A DNA stretch of 64,000 nucleotides from UBA2040 sp041751955. GTDB taxonomy: Bacteria > Bacteroidota > Bacteroidia > Flavobacteriales_D > Crocinitomicaceae. This document shows, piece after piece, positions 25,606-35,103 of the stretch. The stretch spans positions 89,827 to 153,826 of the forward strand of contig JBGSIB010000046.1 of the NCBI GenBank assembly GCA_041751955.1. The letters are read 5' to 3'. The notes below the pieces were generated by a model. The model had not been told where the DNA came from. It saw only the letters and a list, made by a program, of their open reading frames with translations, and did not search any database. Positions within the stretch are counted from its first letter, which is position 1. Every line of letters begins with the position of its first letter. The translations under genes and the position numbers were made by a program.

Positions 25606-27051
25606 TTAAAGTTCTTTACGCAAACGAGCCACAGGGATATTTAACTGCTCTCTATATTTTGCAACGGTTCTGCGAGCAATGTTGTATCCTTTTTCTTTTA
25701 GTAGCGTTGTCAGTTTTTCATCCGTAAGGGGTTTTTTCTTTTCCTCTGCACTAATGGCTTCAGAAAGAATTTTCTTCACTTCACGAGTCGAAACTTCTTC
25801 TCCACTGTCCGTAGAAAGTGACTCGGAGAAGAAATATTTCAAAGAATAGATACCGTAATTGGTTTGAACGTACTTACTGTTCGCAACACGAGAAATTGTA
25901 CTGATATCTAGACTAACAATTTCTGCTATATCTTTCAAAATCATTGGTTTCATGTTGGTTTCGTCACCTGTCAAAAAGAATTCTCTCTGATAATTCATGA
26001 TGGCAGTCATCGTCATCAAAAGCGTATTTTGGCGTTGACGAATAGCATCGATGAACCATTTTGCACCATCTAATTTCTGCTTCACAAAAGTCAAAGCCTC
26101 TTTATCTGATTTGGAAGTTTTTCCTCCTTCAGAATAAGTACGGAGCATTTGCTCATATCCACGAGAAACTTTCAATTCAGGAGCATTTCGACCGTTCAAA
26201 GAAAGTTCTAATTTGCCCTCAAACTCAGTAATCATAAAATCTGGAACAATCACCGACATTTGCTTCGAAGATTCTTTCATCGAACCTCCTGGCTTGGGAT
26301 TCAATTTGATGATTTCTGCAATGGCGTCGCGCAAATCTTCATCCTCAATTTCAAGTTTGGACTGTATTTTATCGTAATGCTTTTTGGTAAACTCTTCGAA
26401 ATAATCTTGTAAGATTTTTTTGGCGGTGTATTTTGTGATGTCGCCATCTTGCTTGCGTTCGATTTGTAATAAAAGGCATTCACGTAAGTCTCGGGCTCCA
26501 ACTCCAGCAGGATCCAATTCCTGAATAAGGAGCAAAATTTGTTCAATTTCCTGTTCGGTAGTTTCTAAATTTAATGAAAAAGCCAAATCGTCCACCAGCG
26601 CTTCCATTTCTCGATTGAGATAACCTGATTCATCTAAATTTCCGATCAAGGTATCGGCAATCATGAACTCTTTATCGTTCAAATCCAATAAATGCAGTTG
26701 CTCGGTTAGTCGTTCTTGAAATGATTGACCTGAGGAAAGTGGAATTACTTTATTGTCATCATCTTTCCCTTGATTGGAGGTAGTGGTTTTGTAATCAGGA
26801 GAATCATCATCCAAATAATCGTTGATATCGAAATCATCACTGTTTGAATCGAAATCATCGTCGAAATCTTCTTCTTTTTCTTCGAATTCATCTTCTTCCG
26901 CACCTTCTTCTAAGGCTGGATTTTCTTCTATTTCCTGTTTAATGCGTTGATCAAGTTCCATTGTTGGCACTTGCAACAATTTCATCAGCTGAATTTGCTG
27001 CGGAGAAAGACGCTGTTCTAAACGTTGTGAAAACTGTTGTTTTAATGCCAT
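25606..27051 (-). CDS. rpoN: RNA polymerase sigma-54 factor
   Basis: RpoN directs polymerase to -24/-12 promoters and needs enhancer-binding activators. The 481-aa protein has region I (SQRLEQRLSPQQIQLMKLL, Gln-rich, near the N-terminus). A strongly acidic region II linker (about residues 47-100, dominated by Asp/Glu) comes next, followed by the core-binding and HTH regions. The RpoN box is ARRTVAKYRE at about 459-468. The start (MALKQQFSQRL) matches the family. It is preceded by asnS with a 56-nt gap and followed by the PAP2-like gene after 1 nt. No enhancer-binding protein is encoded in the window. Confidence 0.96.
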   Translation of the reverse strand: MALKQQFSQRLEQRLSPQQIQLMKLLQVPTMELDQRIKQEIEENPALEEGAEEDEFEEKEEDFDDDFDSNSDDFDINDYLDDDSPDYKTTTSNQGKDDDNKVIPLSSGQSFQERLTEQLHLLDLNDKEFMIADTLIGNLDESGYLNREMEALVDDLAFSLNLETTEQEIEQILLLIQELDPAGVGARDLRECLLLQIERKQDGDITKYTAKKILQDYFEEFTKKHYDKIQSKLEIEDEDLRDAIAEIIKLNPKPGGSMKESSKQMSVIVPDFMITEFEGKLELSLNGRNAPELKVSRGYEQMLRTYSEGGKTSKSDKEALTFVKQKLDGAKWFIDAIRQRQNTLLMTMTAIMNYQREFFLTGDETNMKPMILKDIAEIVSLDISTISRVANSKYVQTNYGIYSLKYFFSESLSTDSGEEVSTREVKKILSEAISAEEKKKPLTDEKLTTLLKEKGYNIARRTVAKYREQLNIPVARLRKEL

Positions 27052-27107
27052 AAAGCTAATTCTGTGTTCAATTTACTGAAAAATAATAGAATGTTCTTTC
27101 TTTTGAA

Positions 27108-28547
27108 TTAAAATTCAGCATTATCTGGCGTACGCGGGAATGGAATTACGTCACGAATGTTGCTCATTCCCGTTACGAACATAATCATTCTTTCAAATCC
27201 AAGACCGAATCCAGCGTGAGGAACAGTTCCAAAACGGCGCGTATCCATGTACCACCACAATTCTTCTGGGTGAATACCGAAGTCGGCACATTTTTGTTTC
27301 AATACATCCAAACGTTCTTCACGTTGCGAACCACCAACAATTTCGCCAATTCCTGGAAATAAAACGTCCATAGCAGCTACTGTTTTCCCGTCGTCATTTT
27401 GTCGCATGTAAAAAGCTTTGATTTCTTTCGGATAGTTGCTCAAAATCACTGGACATTTGAATTCTTTTTCTACCAAATATCGCTCGTGTTCACTTTGAAG
27501 GTCAATTCCCCATTCCACATCGTATTTGAATTTTCCTTTTTTGTAATGAGAAGAATTTTTCAAAACATCTATGGCTTCAGTATATGTCAATCGCTTGAAA
27601 TCATTACCAATCACAAAGCTCAATCGCTCTATTAGGGACAATTCATTGCGTTCGTTTTGTGGTTTCTGACTTTGCTCTTGCACTTCTCTATCGTTCAAAA
27701 ATTGCAAATCGTCGGCATTGTTTTCCATCACATATTGACAGATATATTTCAGGAAATCTTCTGTCAAATCCATATTGTCTTTCAAATCATTGAAAGCAAC
27801 TTCGGGCTCTATCATCCAAAATTCAGCCAAGTGGCGCGATGTGTTGGAGTTTTCAGCTCGGAATGTTGGACCAAAAGTGTACACTTGTCCCAAAGCTGTG
27901 GCTGCTAGTTCGGCTTCCAATTGTCCGGAAACAGTTAAGTTCACGGGTTTCCCAAAAAAGTCTTGTTTATAGTCTATTTTTCCGTTTTCATCTAATGGCA
28001 AGTTTTCGGGATCCAAATTGGAAACACGGAACATTTCTCCAGCCCCTTCGGCATCTGAACCTGTAATTATCGGTGTATGGATGTAAAAATATCCTTTATC
28101 GTTGAAATATTTGTGAATGGCAAAAGCAACGGCGTGACGAATTCTAAAAACAGCCCCGAAAGTATTTGTTCTGAAACGCAAATGCGCTTGCTCCCTCAAG
28201 TATTCCAAAGAATGTTTTTTCGGTTGCATCACCGTTTTTTGAATCTCATCAGGATTCGCTTCACCAAGAATTTCGAGTGTTTCCACTTGCATTTCTAGGG
28301 CTTGACCAGCACCTTGCGATTCGACCAACATACCTGTAACAGCAATAGCCGCACCCGTCGTTACTTTTCGTAACAATTCCTCATTGAAATTTTCGAAATC
28401 AACCACCGCTTGTAAAGTTTTAATGGTTGAACCATCACTCAGTTGAATAAATCGGTTACTTCGAAAGGCGCGAACCCATCCTTTTGCTGTTGTTTTTGTT
28501 CCAATTAATTCCGGATTCAAAATGTCGATTATGCGTGTTCTTTTCAT
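27108..28547 (-). CDS. asnS: asparaginyl-tRNA synthetase
   Basis: AsnRS attaches asparagine to tRNA-Asn. I start at 28547 (MKRTRIIDIL, 479 aa); the 25 codons before it look non-coding and a -7 box lies within them at 28567-28574. The N-terminal OB-fold (AKGWVRAFRSNRFIQL) is followed by the class II core: motif 1 near 160-175 (FFYIHTPIITG-like segment), motif 2 FRAENSNTSRHLAEFW and motif 3 GFGLGFERMIMFVTG near the C-terminus. Discrimination from AspRS and LysRS is by the RAENSNT segment. It is cytoplasmic and probably co-transcribed with rpoN. Confidence 0.96.
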   Translation of the reverse strand: MKRTRIIDILNPELIGTKTTAKGWVRAFRSNRFIQLSDGSTIKTLQAVVDFENFNEELLRKVTTGAAIAVTGMLVESQGAGQALEMQVETLEILGEANPDEIQKTVMQPKKHSLEYLREQAHLRFRTNTFGAVFRIRHAVAFAIHKYFNDKGYFYIHTPIITGSDAEGAGEMFRVSNLDPENLPLDENGKIDYKQDFFGKPVNLTVSGQLEAELAATALGQVYTFGPTFRAENSNTSRHLAEFWMIEPEVAFNDLKDNMDLTEDFLKYICQYVMENNADDLQFLNDREVQEQSQKPQNERNELSLIERLSFVIGNDFKRLTYTEAIDVLKNSSHYKKGKFKYDVEWGIDLQSEHERYLVEKEFKCPVILSNYPKEIKAFYMRQNDDGKTVAAMDVLFPGIGEIVGGSQREERLDVLKQKCADFGIHPEELWWYMDTRRFGTVPHAGFGLGFERMIMFVTGMSNIRDVIPFPRTPDNAEF

Positions 28548-28566
28548 TGTTTTTTGATGATAAGCG

Positions 28567-28574
28567 CAAAAGTA
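28567..28574 (-). promoter_or_regulatory. -7 box (TACTTTTG) for asnS
   Basis: Perfect TAnnTTTG match 19 nt before the chosen asnS start and within the codons of the longer reading frame, which supports the internal start. No clear -33 box. Confidence 0.4.
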
Positions 28575-28828
28575 ACAAATTCGATGCATTTCGATAGTGT
28601 GCCAGAAGAATCTAGCAGGCAATAGCCCTATTTTTTAATTTAAAAAATAATATTTCATCTATTTGAAAGTCATAAATCGATTTTTAAGAAGTTAGAAAAG
28701 AAAAAAGAAAAGGATTAGATTAACGTTGATTTTCTTTTGCATTTGGATGTTTTCTAATCTATTGATTGTCTTATATTAACTGGAAAATGTCTATTTTCGA
28801 AGACCAAACAACTTTAAACAATTAAACC

Positions 28829-30811
28829 ATGAGAAGATTTCTACTTCTAATTTTATTTTTCCCATTAATTTCTTCTGCGCAGTATGTTGGTCTTCAATTT
28901 GATGGCGGAGGAGATTATATCAAAACAGCATGTTTAGGTGTGGCAGGGGCAGGCTCGCGCTCTGTACAATGCTGGTACAAGGGTTTTACGAATACTAATC
29001 AGCGTTTTTTTGTGGATATGGGGCTTCTGTCTAGTGGCAACGGAGGACGTTTTTCTTTAAAAATAAATGGTTCCACTTCGGTCGCTAGAATTGAAATTGG
29101 TGGAGGCGGCCTAAATGGTACAGTGAATATTAGTAATAATGCTTGGCATCAGATTACGGTTGTATACGATGATGCCGCTGCTACGAATAAATACAAACTA
29201 TACATAGATGGCGCATTGGATGTGCAAGGCGATATTGCGATACCACTAAATACACCTGCTACGATTGCTAGTCCTGTTACAATTGGTATTCGCACTGATT
29301 TGGACTTAACAACAGACTTATTTGGAGGGTTGGATGAAGTGCGGATTTGGTCGGTGCCTCTCACAGCAGCGCAAATTTTGGCAAATTATAACACTGAAAT
29401 TTGTGGAACTCCGGCAGGACTAATAGCTTATTATAAAATGAATGAAGGTGTTCAAAGTGCAAATAATACAGCAATCACTTCTCTTATTGATGAGGTGAAT
29501 CCTTCAAGTGTAAATACTTTGTTTGGTTTTGCAATGACAGGAAATTCGTCAAACTATACCTTTCATCTTTTGCCGCTAGTCAATACTACTTCAACTTCGA
29601 GTGTGTCTAATTGCGGAACATATTTTTGGTCACAATCAGGCTCTAGTTATGGCAATTCAGGCACTTACTATGATACGGTTCCTTTATGGTCTGGGTGCGA
29701 TTCTATTTATGTTTTGAATTTGACCATCAATCCTATTCCACCTGCCGTAATGGCTGTCAGTAGTTGCGAAGCATATACTTGGCCGTCAAATAACCAAACA
29801 TACACCTCCTCTGGAAGTTATAACGATACATTGACTTCTAATGCAGGTTGTGATTCAATCTTAACCTTAAATTTGACAATTACTCCTATACCACCTACTT
29901 TGCTAAATGTTTCCAGTTGCTTAAATTATACTTGGCCTGTTAATGGGGTCACATACTTGAATTCGGGTGTGCATACTGATACACTTGTTTCTTCATTAGG
30001 TTGTGATTCTATTGTTATTTTGAATTTAACCATTAATCAATCTACTTCTTCTACTGCAAATGTAAGTGCATGTTTTAATTATTTATGGGCACCAAACAAT
30101 ATGAATTATACCGCTTCGGGAGTGTATTTTGATACAATTGTCAATTCTGAGGGTTGTGATTCTATTTTGCAATTGGTTTTAACAATTGAAACACCGTCTT
30201 TTGTAAATACTATTTTAGATACCTGTACCGAGTTTGTATGGCCTTTCAATAATCAATTATACACAGCTTCCGGTTTTTATATAGACACTGTGTACACTAC
30301 CTCTGGCTGCACAATCGGTCAGTTGGATTTGTCCCTTTTTACGGATATGAATACGGTTACCAACACCAATAATGGTGAATTGGCTGCTGATATTTCTGGA
30401 GGTGTTTATCAATGGATTAATTGTTCGAATAACAGTTTTGTGGTTGGGGCAACAAACCAAACTTTTGTTCCAGATGCTAATGGTTCTTATGCTGTTATTA
30501 CTTATTTGGGCGATTGTATGGATACTTCGGCATGCAATCTAATAAGCAATGTTGGTTTGGAGAATAGTATTTTGGAAGATTTCGAGATTTATCCAAATCC
30601 TATTACTGATGTCGTCTATATAAGTAATATGGAGCCTGTGTTTCTGTCGAGGGTCAGTGTTTCTGATATTCAAGGCAAACTGATTCAAACGGTTATAGTG
30701 AATAAAACAAATGCATCAATAGATTTTTCTGGCTTAAGTAATGGGGTGTATTATTTGTTGATAGAAACCACACAAGGTAGTGTTTCAAATCATCGAGTAG
30801 TGAAGAATTAG
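28829..30811 (+). CDS. secreted LamG-domain protein with five Cys repeats and T9SS sorting domain
   Basis: The 660-aa protein has a signal peptide ending SSAQ. Residues about 20-215 form a LamG/concanavalin-like domain (SVQCWYKGF early, GGLDEVRIWSVPLTAAQI at its end), a carbohydrate- or ligand-binding fold. Then come five tandem repeats of about 56 aa whose core reads C..Y.W..N...Y..SG.Y.DT....GCDSI..L.LTI; the fifth has diverged (GCTIGQLDLSL). A type A T9SS sorting domain follows (EIYPNPITDVVYI to GVYYLLIE). The repeat carries two conserved cysteines and resembles repeats seen in many Bacteroidota surface proteins. It is probably exported to the cell surface and may serve in adhesion. Confidence 0.88.
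   Translation: MRRFLLLILFFPLISSAQYVGLQFDGGGDYIKTACLGVAGAGSRSVQCWYKGFTNTNQRFFVDMGLLSSGNGGRFSLKINGSTSVARIEIGGGGLNGTVNISNNAWHQITVVYDDAAATNKYKLYIDGALDVQGDIAIPLNTPATIASPVTIGIRTDLDLTTDLFGGLDEVRIWSVPLTAAQILANYNTEICGTPAGLIAYYKMNEGVQSANNTAITSLIDEVNPSSVNTLFGFAMTGNSSNYTFHLLPLVNTTSTSSVSNCGTYFWSQSGSSYGNSGTYYDTVPLWSGCDSIYVLNLTINPIPPAVMAVSSCEAYTWPSNNQTYTSSGSYNDTLTSNAGCDSILTLNLTITPIPPTLLNVSSCLNYTWPVNGVTYLNSGVHTDTLVSSLGCDSIVILNLTINQSTSSTANVSACFNYLWAPNNMNYTASGVYFDTIVNSEGCDSILQLVLTIETPSFVNTILDTCTEFVWPFNNQLYTASGFYIDTVYTTSGCTIGQLDLSLFTDMNTVTNTNNGELAADISGGVYQWINCSNNSFVVGATNQTFVPDANGSYAVITYLGDCMDTSACNLISNVGLENSILEDFEIYPNPITDVVYISNMEPVFLSRVSVSDIQGKLIQTVIVNKTNASIDFSGLSNGVYYLLIETTQGSVSNHRVVKN
29605..30345 (+). repeat. 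five in-frame repeats of about 56 codons
   Basis: Protein-level tandem repeats inside the LamG protein gene. Cores begin at SNCGTY, SSCEAY, SSCLNY, SACFNY and DTCTEF, mostly 165-180 nt apart. DNA identity between copies is moderate, so recombination is not expected to be strong. Confidence 0.8.
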
Positions 30812-30962
30812 TTTAGAGTATTTATCTACAAAGCTTTTTTCTAATACTTTTTCCATTTCTGGTTTACAATATAGGAACAACTCCAAGGTATTATCCAACA
30901 CTTTAAACTTTTGATTTGTAATTAATTATTTCGGAACTTTAAGCATTGAAACTTTTGATAAA

Positions 30963-32513
30963 ATGAAAAACTACCTCTTACTTTTTGCTTTTTGTGGGTT
31001 TTTGTTTACTTCTTTAAACGCACAGCAGGATTATCAGCTCAGTCAAGGATTTTTTGAAGGAGAACCGTATTTGGCCATTAATCCAACAAATCCACAAAAT
31101 ATTGTTGTGGCTTGGATGCGCATAACTCCCACAGATCGAATGATTCGAACAAAAGCAACATTTAATGGAGGTCAATCCTGGAATGCTGCGGTGGATGTTC
31201 CGAAGATCTATTCACAAGCGGCAGACCCAACTCTAGCTTTTGACAATTCGGGGATATTGTTTCTATGTTATATCAACCATTCTGGCGGTTCTCCAGATAC
31301 TGGCGGTGTATATTCTGTAAAATCAACAGATGGCGGTTTGTCCTGGAGTAATCTCATCGAAGCCATTAATATAAATGCAGATGGTCCTCATCAGCCAGTT
31401 GACCGACCGTGGCTTGTTTGTGATCGCTCTTCGGGACCATATCAAGGCATTCTGTACTTGACGACTAAAAATGTTTCTGGAACTCCTTCACCTTATCGTC
31501 CGTATTTTCTCAAATCCACAGATGGAGCACAAACTTGGAGTAATTGGCGATATGTGGATTCTACAGGTTGGTTGTCTGCGGTGCCTTCGGCGATGGCTGT
31601 GCCTAGCGTAGATGCAAATGGTGTTTTTCATGGTATTTATGTGAGTTATTTGGCAACACAAAACGCGCTGCCACAATACATTATGGCATCTTCTACTAAC
31701 GCGGGGTCAAGTTTTCAGTATTCTCAAGTTCTGAGTAGTTTACCTTCAAGTTCTAATGACTCGGCAAAATTGGCTTGGCAAATGATTGCTGATCCTTCTG
31801 ATGCCAATCATCTGGCTCTTTTATTTCCTATGGGGACTAATGGCGATTTAGACATATTCATGACAGAAACGACAAACAGTGGTGCATCTTGGTCACCAAA
31901 ATTGCGTATAAATGATGATGCCATCAGCAATGGTAAATTACAAGATTTGGTTTGGGCATCTTTTGATAATGATGGAGATTTGGTTGTTTGCTGGCGAGAT
32001 CGCCGTAACGGAGCGGCAACAGGTTATGCCCAATCATCAGAAATAATGGCCGCAGTACGATGGAAAGATTCAAGCAATTTTGAATCCAATTTTGTTATTT
32101 CAGATCAATTGGTGCCATACAATAATATTTTGGCCGAAGCAGGAAATGATTTCTTGAGCCAACAAATGATGAATGATACTTTGTACATTGCCTGGGGCGA
32201 TACGCGAACAGGATTTTTAAATATTTGGTTCGATAAAATTGCTTTGATAAATGGCTCTACGAATGGATTGATCAATCTGGCTAGCGAAGAAATTCCCTTT
32301 GTCCAGGTTTTTCCCAATCCCTCTTCAAATATTGTTAATATAGAATTGGGTGAAGAGAAGTTGTTAGATATCAAGGTTTACAATGCGGAAAGCAAATTGA
32401 TGCTCACGGTGCTTGAAAGCCAATTTTCAATAAGCGAACTTCCAGATGGGATTTATTTTGTAGTTGTACAAACTGAAAATAAAACAAGCGTAAATCGGAT
32501 GATAAAAAAGTAA
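30963..32513 (+). CDS. secreted sialidase-fold (Asp-box) protein with T9SS sorting domain
   Basis: The 516-aa protein has a signal peptide (ending LNAQ). The core shows at least three Asp-box motifs (S-x-D-x-G-x-x-W type): SVKSTDGGLSWS, FLKSTDGAQTWS and METTNSGASWS, spaced as in six-bladed sialidase beta-propellers. The arginine triad of true sialidases is not evident to me, so sialidase activity is uncertain. It may be a WD40/BNR-like propeller. Residues about 435-516 are a type A T9SS sorting domain (FVQVFPNPSSNIVNI to GIYFVVVQTENK). It is exported to the cell surface. The gene follows the LamG protein in the same direction with a 151-nt gap, and its stop lies one base from the convergent response-regulator stop. 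Confidence 0.88.
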   Translation: MKNYLLLFAFCGFLFTSLNAQQDYQLSQGFFEGEPYLAINPTNPQNIVVAWMRITPTDRMIRTKATFNGGQSWNAAVDVPKIYSQAADPTLAFDNSGILFLCYINHSGGSPDTGGVYSVKSTDGGLSWSNLIEAININADGPHQPVDRPWLVCDRSSGPYQGILYLTTKNVSGTPSPYRPYFLKSTDGAQTWSNWRYVDSTGWLSAVPSAMAVPSVDANGVFHGIYVSYLATQNALPQYIMASSTNAGSSFQYSQVLSSLPSSSNDSAKLAWQMIADPSDANHLALLFPMGTNGDLDIFMTETTNSGASWSPKLRINDDAISNGKLQDLVWASFDNDGDLVVCWRDRRNGAATGYAQSSEIMAAVRWKDSSNFESNFVISDQLVPYNNILAEAGNDFLSQQMMNDTLYIAWGDTRTGFLNIWFDKIALINGSTNGLINLASEEIPFVQVFPNPSSNIVNIELGEEKLLDIKVYNAESKLMLTVLESQFSISELPDGIYFVVVQTENKTSVNRMIKK

Positions 32514-32514
32514 T

Positions 32515-33168
32515 TTATGATTCCTCAGCCAATAGGTTATACTCAATTGAAATCCGCACCAAACCAGCAGTATTTCTTGCACCAGTTTTAGATAACATGT
32601 TTTTTCTGTGCGTTTCAACGGTTCCGAAACTGATGAATAGTTGATCGGCAATTTCTTGCGTAGTATATTCCTCCAGAATTAATTTTAGTACATCTTTTTC
32701 CCGTCTGGAGAGCGTTGGAAAGGGACTAGAAAGGGTTTGATTTTTATCACCACTAGTCATGCTATCCAGAATTATTTCTTTAACAATATTGCCCAAAAAA
32801 GTTTTGCCTTCATGAACTGTTTTTATTGCTTCAGTAACTTGTGCTTGACCGGCATTTTTAAGCACATAACCTCTCGCACCGCTGTTCAGCATAAGTTTGA
32901 TTAAACTGGTTTCTTTGTGCATGGAAATACCAATTATTTTCACATCGGGGTTGTCTTTAACCAATAATTTACACGTGTCTATTCCATTCAGTCCGTCCAT
33001 ATTGATATCGAGTAGAATGACATCAGGTTTTAACTCTTGAACTTGTTTTATGCCATCTTCACCATTCAAAGCGTGTCCAATTGTTTCAATATCGCTTACA
33101 GATTCTAAGGAAAGTTTTAAGCCTTCAATAACCATTTGGTGGTCGTCAATAATGAATACTTTTATCAT
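32515..33168 (-). CDS. NarL/FixJ-family response regulator
   Basis: I start at 33168 (217 aa, MIKVFIIDDHQ); the upstream codons belong to the kinase overlap. The receiver domain has acidic pocket D9-D10 and phospho-acceptor D54 (VILLDINMDG), plus the K in VLKNAG (about 105). The C-terminal LuxR-type HTH is LSRREKDVLKLI...IADQLFISFGTVETHRKNML. It should act as a phosphorylated DNA-binding dimer. The kinase stop overlaps this start by the ATGA tetranucleotide, so the two are translationally coupled and form one two-component system. Target genes are unknown; neighbours are secreted proteins. Confidence 0.93.
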   Translation of the reverse strand: MIKVFIIDDHQMVIEGLKLSLESVSDIETIGHALNGEDGIKQVQELKPDVILLDINMDGLNGIDTCKLLVKDNPDVKIIGISMHKETSLIKLMLNSGARGYVLKNAGQAQVTEAIKTVHEGKTFLGNIVKEIILDSMTSGDKNQTLSSPFPTLSRREKDVLKLILEEYTTQEIADQLFISFGTVETHRKNMLSKTGARNTAGLVRISIEYNLLAEES

Positions 33169-35009
33169 GGCAGTGGAATTTGAAGTGTAACAGAACAACC
33201 TTTACCAACTTGGCAATCGTAATCTATTTTTCCATTAAGGTATTGTATGCGGCTGAAAATGCTTTTCACGCCTAAGCCGTCTTTCTTATATGCGTCGTTT
33301 TTGTCGAATCCAACTCCGTCGTCTTCAATCGTAAAGGTCATCGTGCCGCCGTGGATGAATAATTGTAAAAGAACGTTATTTGCCTTTGCATGCTTGCGTA
33401 TATTGGAAATCAACTCTTGTATGAGCCTATAAATCATGATTTTTTTCGTATCGTCTAGTATAAATGGAATTTTGCTAATTTCTATGGTTGTTTTGATTCC
33501 ATCCTGTTGCAAAGATTCCCCTAAATCGATAATAACATCTTCGAGGCTCAAAATGGTTAAAGAATGAGGCATCATATTATGTGAAATCCTCCTGACTTCC
33601 AAGCAAGCTTCGTCAATTAAATCGTTGGTCTTGTTGTAAATTTTGGTGTATTTCTCACCTTCAGAAATTATGGATATGGATGAAAAGTGCGATTTCACTG
33701 TGCTTAAAAGGCCACCTAATCCATCATGAAGATCTTTAGCTATTCGAGCGCGCTCAGCTTCCTGCCCTTCAATCATGCTATTCAATGCCATTACTTTTAT
33801 TTCTTGCTCCATTTCAGCAATTTTTTGTTGCTGGAGCTTTTCGGATTGTTTATTGATCAAGTTTTGGTATTTCAAACGTTTTCTCAAAAAGAAATAAATC
33901 AGCAATGCAAATAAAGCAAGAGCTATCGCCCCGAAAATCACCCAATTGCGAGTCCTTTGTTCTTTTTGAATGGTTAATTTCTGCTCAGCAATGGATTTGT
34001 CTTTTTTGGCAGATTCATATTTTTGAATGGCCTCACTTAGATTTTTATCCCGCTCATCGGAAAATATTGAATCTCTAATATTTGAATATACAAACGAAAG
34101 ATCAAGTCCCTTTTTGTTTTGTCCAGTGTACGAATATAATTTGATCAATTCTCCCATTAGGTCATATCGCTGTTCGAAAAATTCATTTTCAGTTGCTGCG
34201 AAATAGGCTTCTTCCATTAACCCAACTGCTTTTGTGTAGTCTTCTTCCTCTATTGCGATAAATCCTAATGATTTTTTCGCATTGATGAACGTTAATATGT
34301 CCTCTGAAAAATCACAAGTTTTAAGTACCTCTTCTAGAATTTGTTTTGCTTGCTGGGTTTGGTTGTCGTCAATGAGAATATTGCCTAAATTCGTTTGAAC
34401 TAAACCGTAATATGGAACATCATTTGGGGTAAGATTGGCGACAGCTTTTTGTTGATAATACAAGGCCTTTTTTATTTTTTCTCTTCGCTTGTAAATGTTT
34501 GCAACATTATTGAGTGCTAATGCGTCTCGACGATGATCTCCCATTTTTTCAGCCAAATAATGGGCTTTCAAGAAATATTTTAGGGATAAGGAGTCATTTC
34601 CATTTTTTTCATAGGCCGCGCCAATTCCATTTAGGACAGATGACAGGCGGGTAGAATCTTGCAATCTTTCAAAATAATCTGCAGATTTTAAATAATAATT
34701 CAGTGCTTTTGGATACTCACTTTGAGTAACGTATGCATTTCCCATATAGAACTGCCCAATAGCGGTTTCTAAAGGATACTTGTTTTTTTGAGCGTATTCT
34801 AAAAACTTTTTGGTGTAATTGAGAGATTTTTCGCTGTTTGAATAATAGGTTGCTCTTCTTAGTTTATTGTATGCATCCATAATGATAGAATCATTTTTGG
34901 ATCGCTTTATAATTTGGAGTAAGCTGTCTACCTCCTTTTTTTCATCCGACTGTGCGAAACTAGACGTAATTAAAATAATAAAAACAAAGGAAAGAAGCAG
35001 TTTGAACAT
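33165..35009 (-). CDS. TPR-containing sensor histidine kinase (HisKA_3 type)
   Basis: The 614-aa protein has a signal peptide (ending SSFAQ), about six tetratricopeptide-like repeats in the periplasmic part (residues about 30-330, such as ALNYYLKSADYFE and ALYYQQKAVANL), one transmembrane helix (about 355-375) and a cytoplasmic kinase. The HisKA_3 H-box is HDGLGG with the phospho-acceptor H428. The HATPase_c domain follows: N-box ELISNIRKHAKA, DDGVGFD and GLGVKSIFSRI. TPR-linked kinases of this type pair with NarL-type regulators and may sense protein or peptide partners in the periplasm. The cognate regulator overlaps it by 4 nt. Confidence 0.92.
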   Translation of the reverse strand: MFKLLLSFVFIILITSSFAQSDEKKEVDSLLQIIKRSKNDSIIMDAYNKLRRATYYSNSEKSLNYTKKFLEYAQKNKYPLETAIGQFYMGNAYVTQSEYPKALNYYLKSADYFERLQDSTRLSSVLNGIGAAYEKNGNDSLSLKYFLKAHYLAEKMGDHRRDALALNNVANIYKRREKIKKALYYQQKAVANLTPNDVPYYGLVQTNLGNILIDDNQTQQAKQILEEVLKTCDFSEDILTFINAKKSLGFIAIEEEDYTKAVGLMEEAYFAATENEFFEQRYDLMGELIKLYSYTGQNKKGLDLSFVYSNIRDSIFSDERDKNLSEAIQKYESAKKDKSIAEQKLTIQKEQRTRNWVIFGAIALALFALLIYFFLRKRLKYQNLINKQSEKLQQQKIAEMEQEIKVMALNSMIEGQEAERARIAKDLHDGLGGLLSTVKSHFSSISIISEGEKYTKIYNKTNDLIDEACLEVRRISHNMMPHSLTILSLEDVIIDLGESLQQDGIKTTIEISKIPFILDDTKKIMIYRLIQELISNIRKHAKANNVLLQLFIHGGTMTFTIEDDGVGFDKNDAYKKDGLGVKSIFSRIQYLNGKIDYDCQVGKGCSVTLQIPLP

Positions 35010-35049
35010 CGCAGATAAATTTGATTTAAATTAATTTTTTTTTTTCAGT

Positions 35050-35089
35050 AAGCAAGGCATGCCATGATATTTAATGACATGCCTTGCTT
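35050..35089. terminator. 12-bp stem hairpin after the 35104 gene
   Basis: AAGCAAGGCATG (35050-35061) pairs exactly with 35078-35089 around a 16-nt loop, just downstream of the minus-strand gene ending at 35104. No T tract follows on the minus strand, so termination strength is uncertain. An A/T-rich run lies beyond it. Confidence 0.5.
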
Positions 35090-35103
35090 TGTAGATAGTT
35101 AAA

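Noticed and set aside
30963..32513. Confirmed sialidase
   Set aside because: Asp-boxes occur in many beta-propellers; I could not see the arginine triad.
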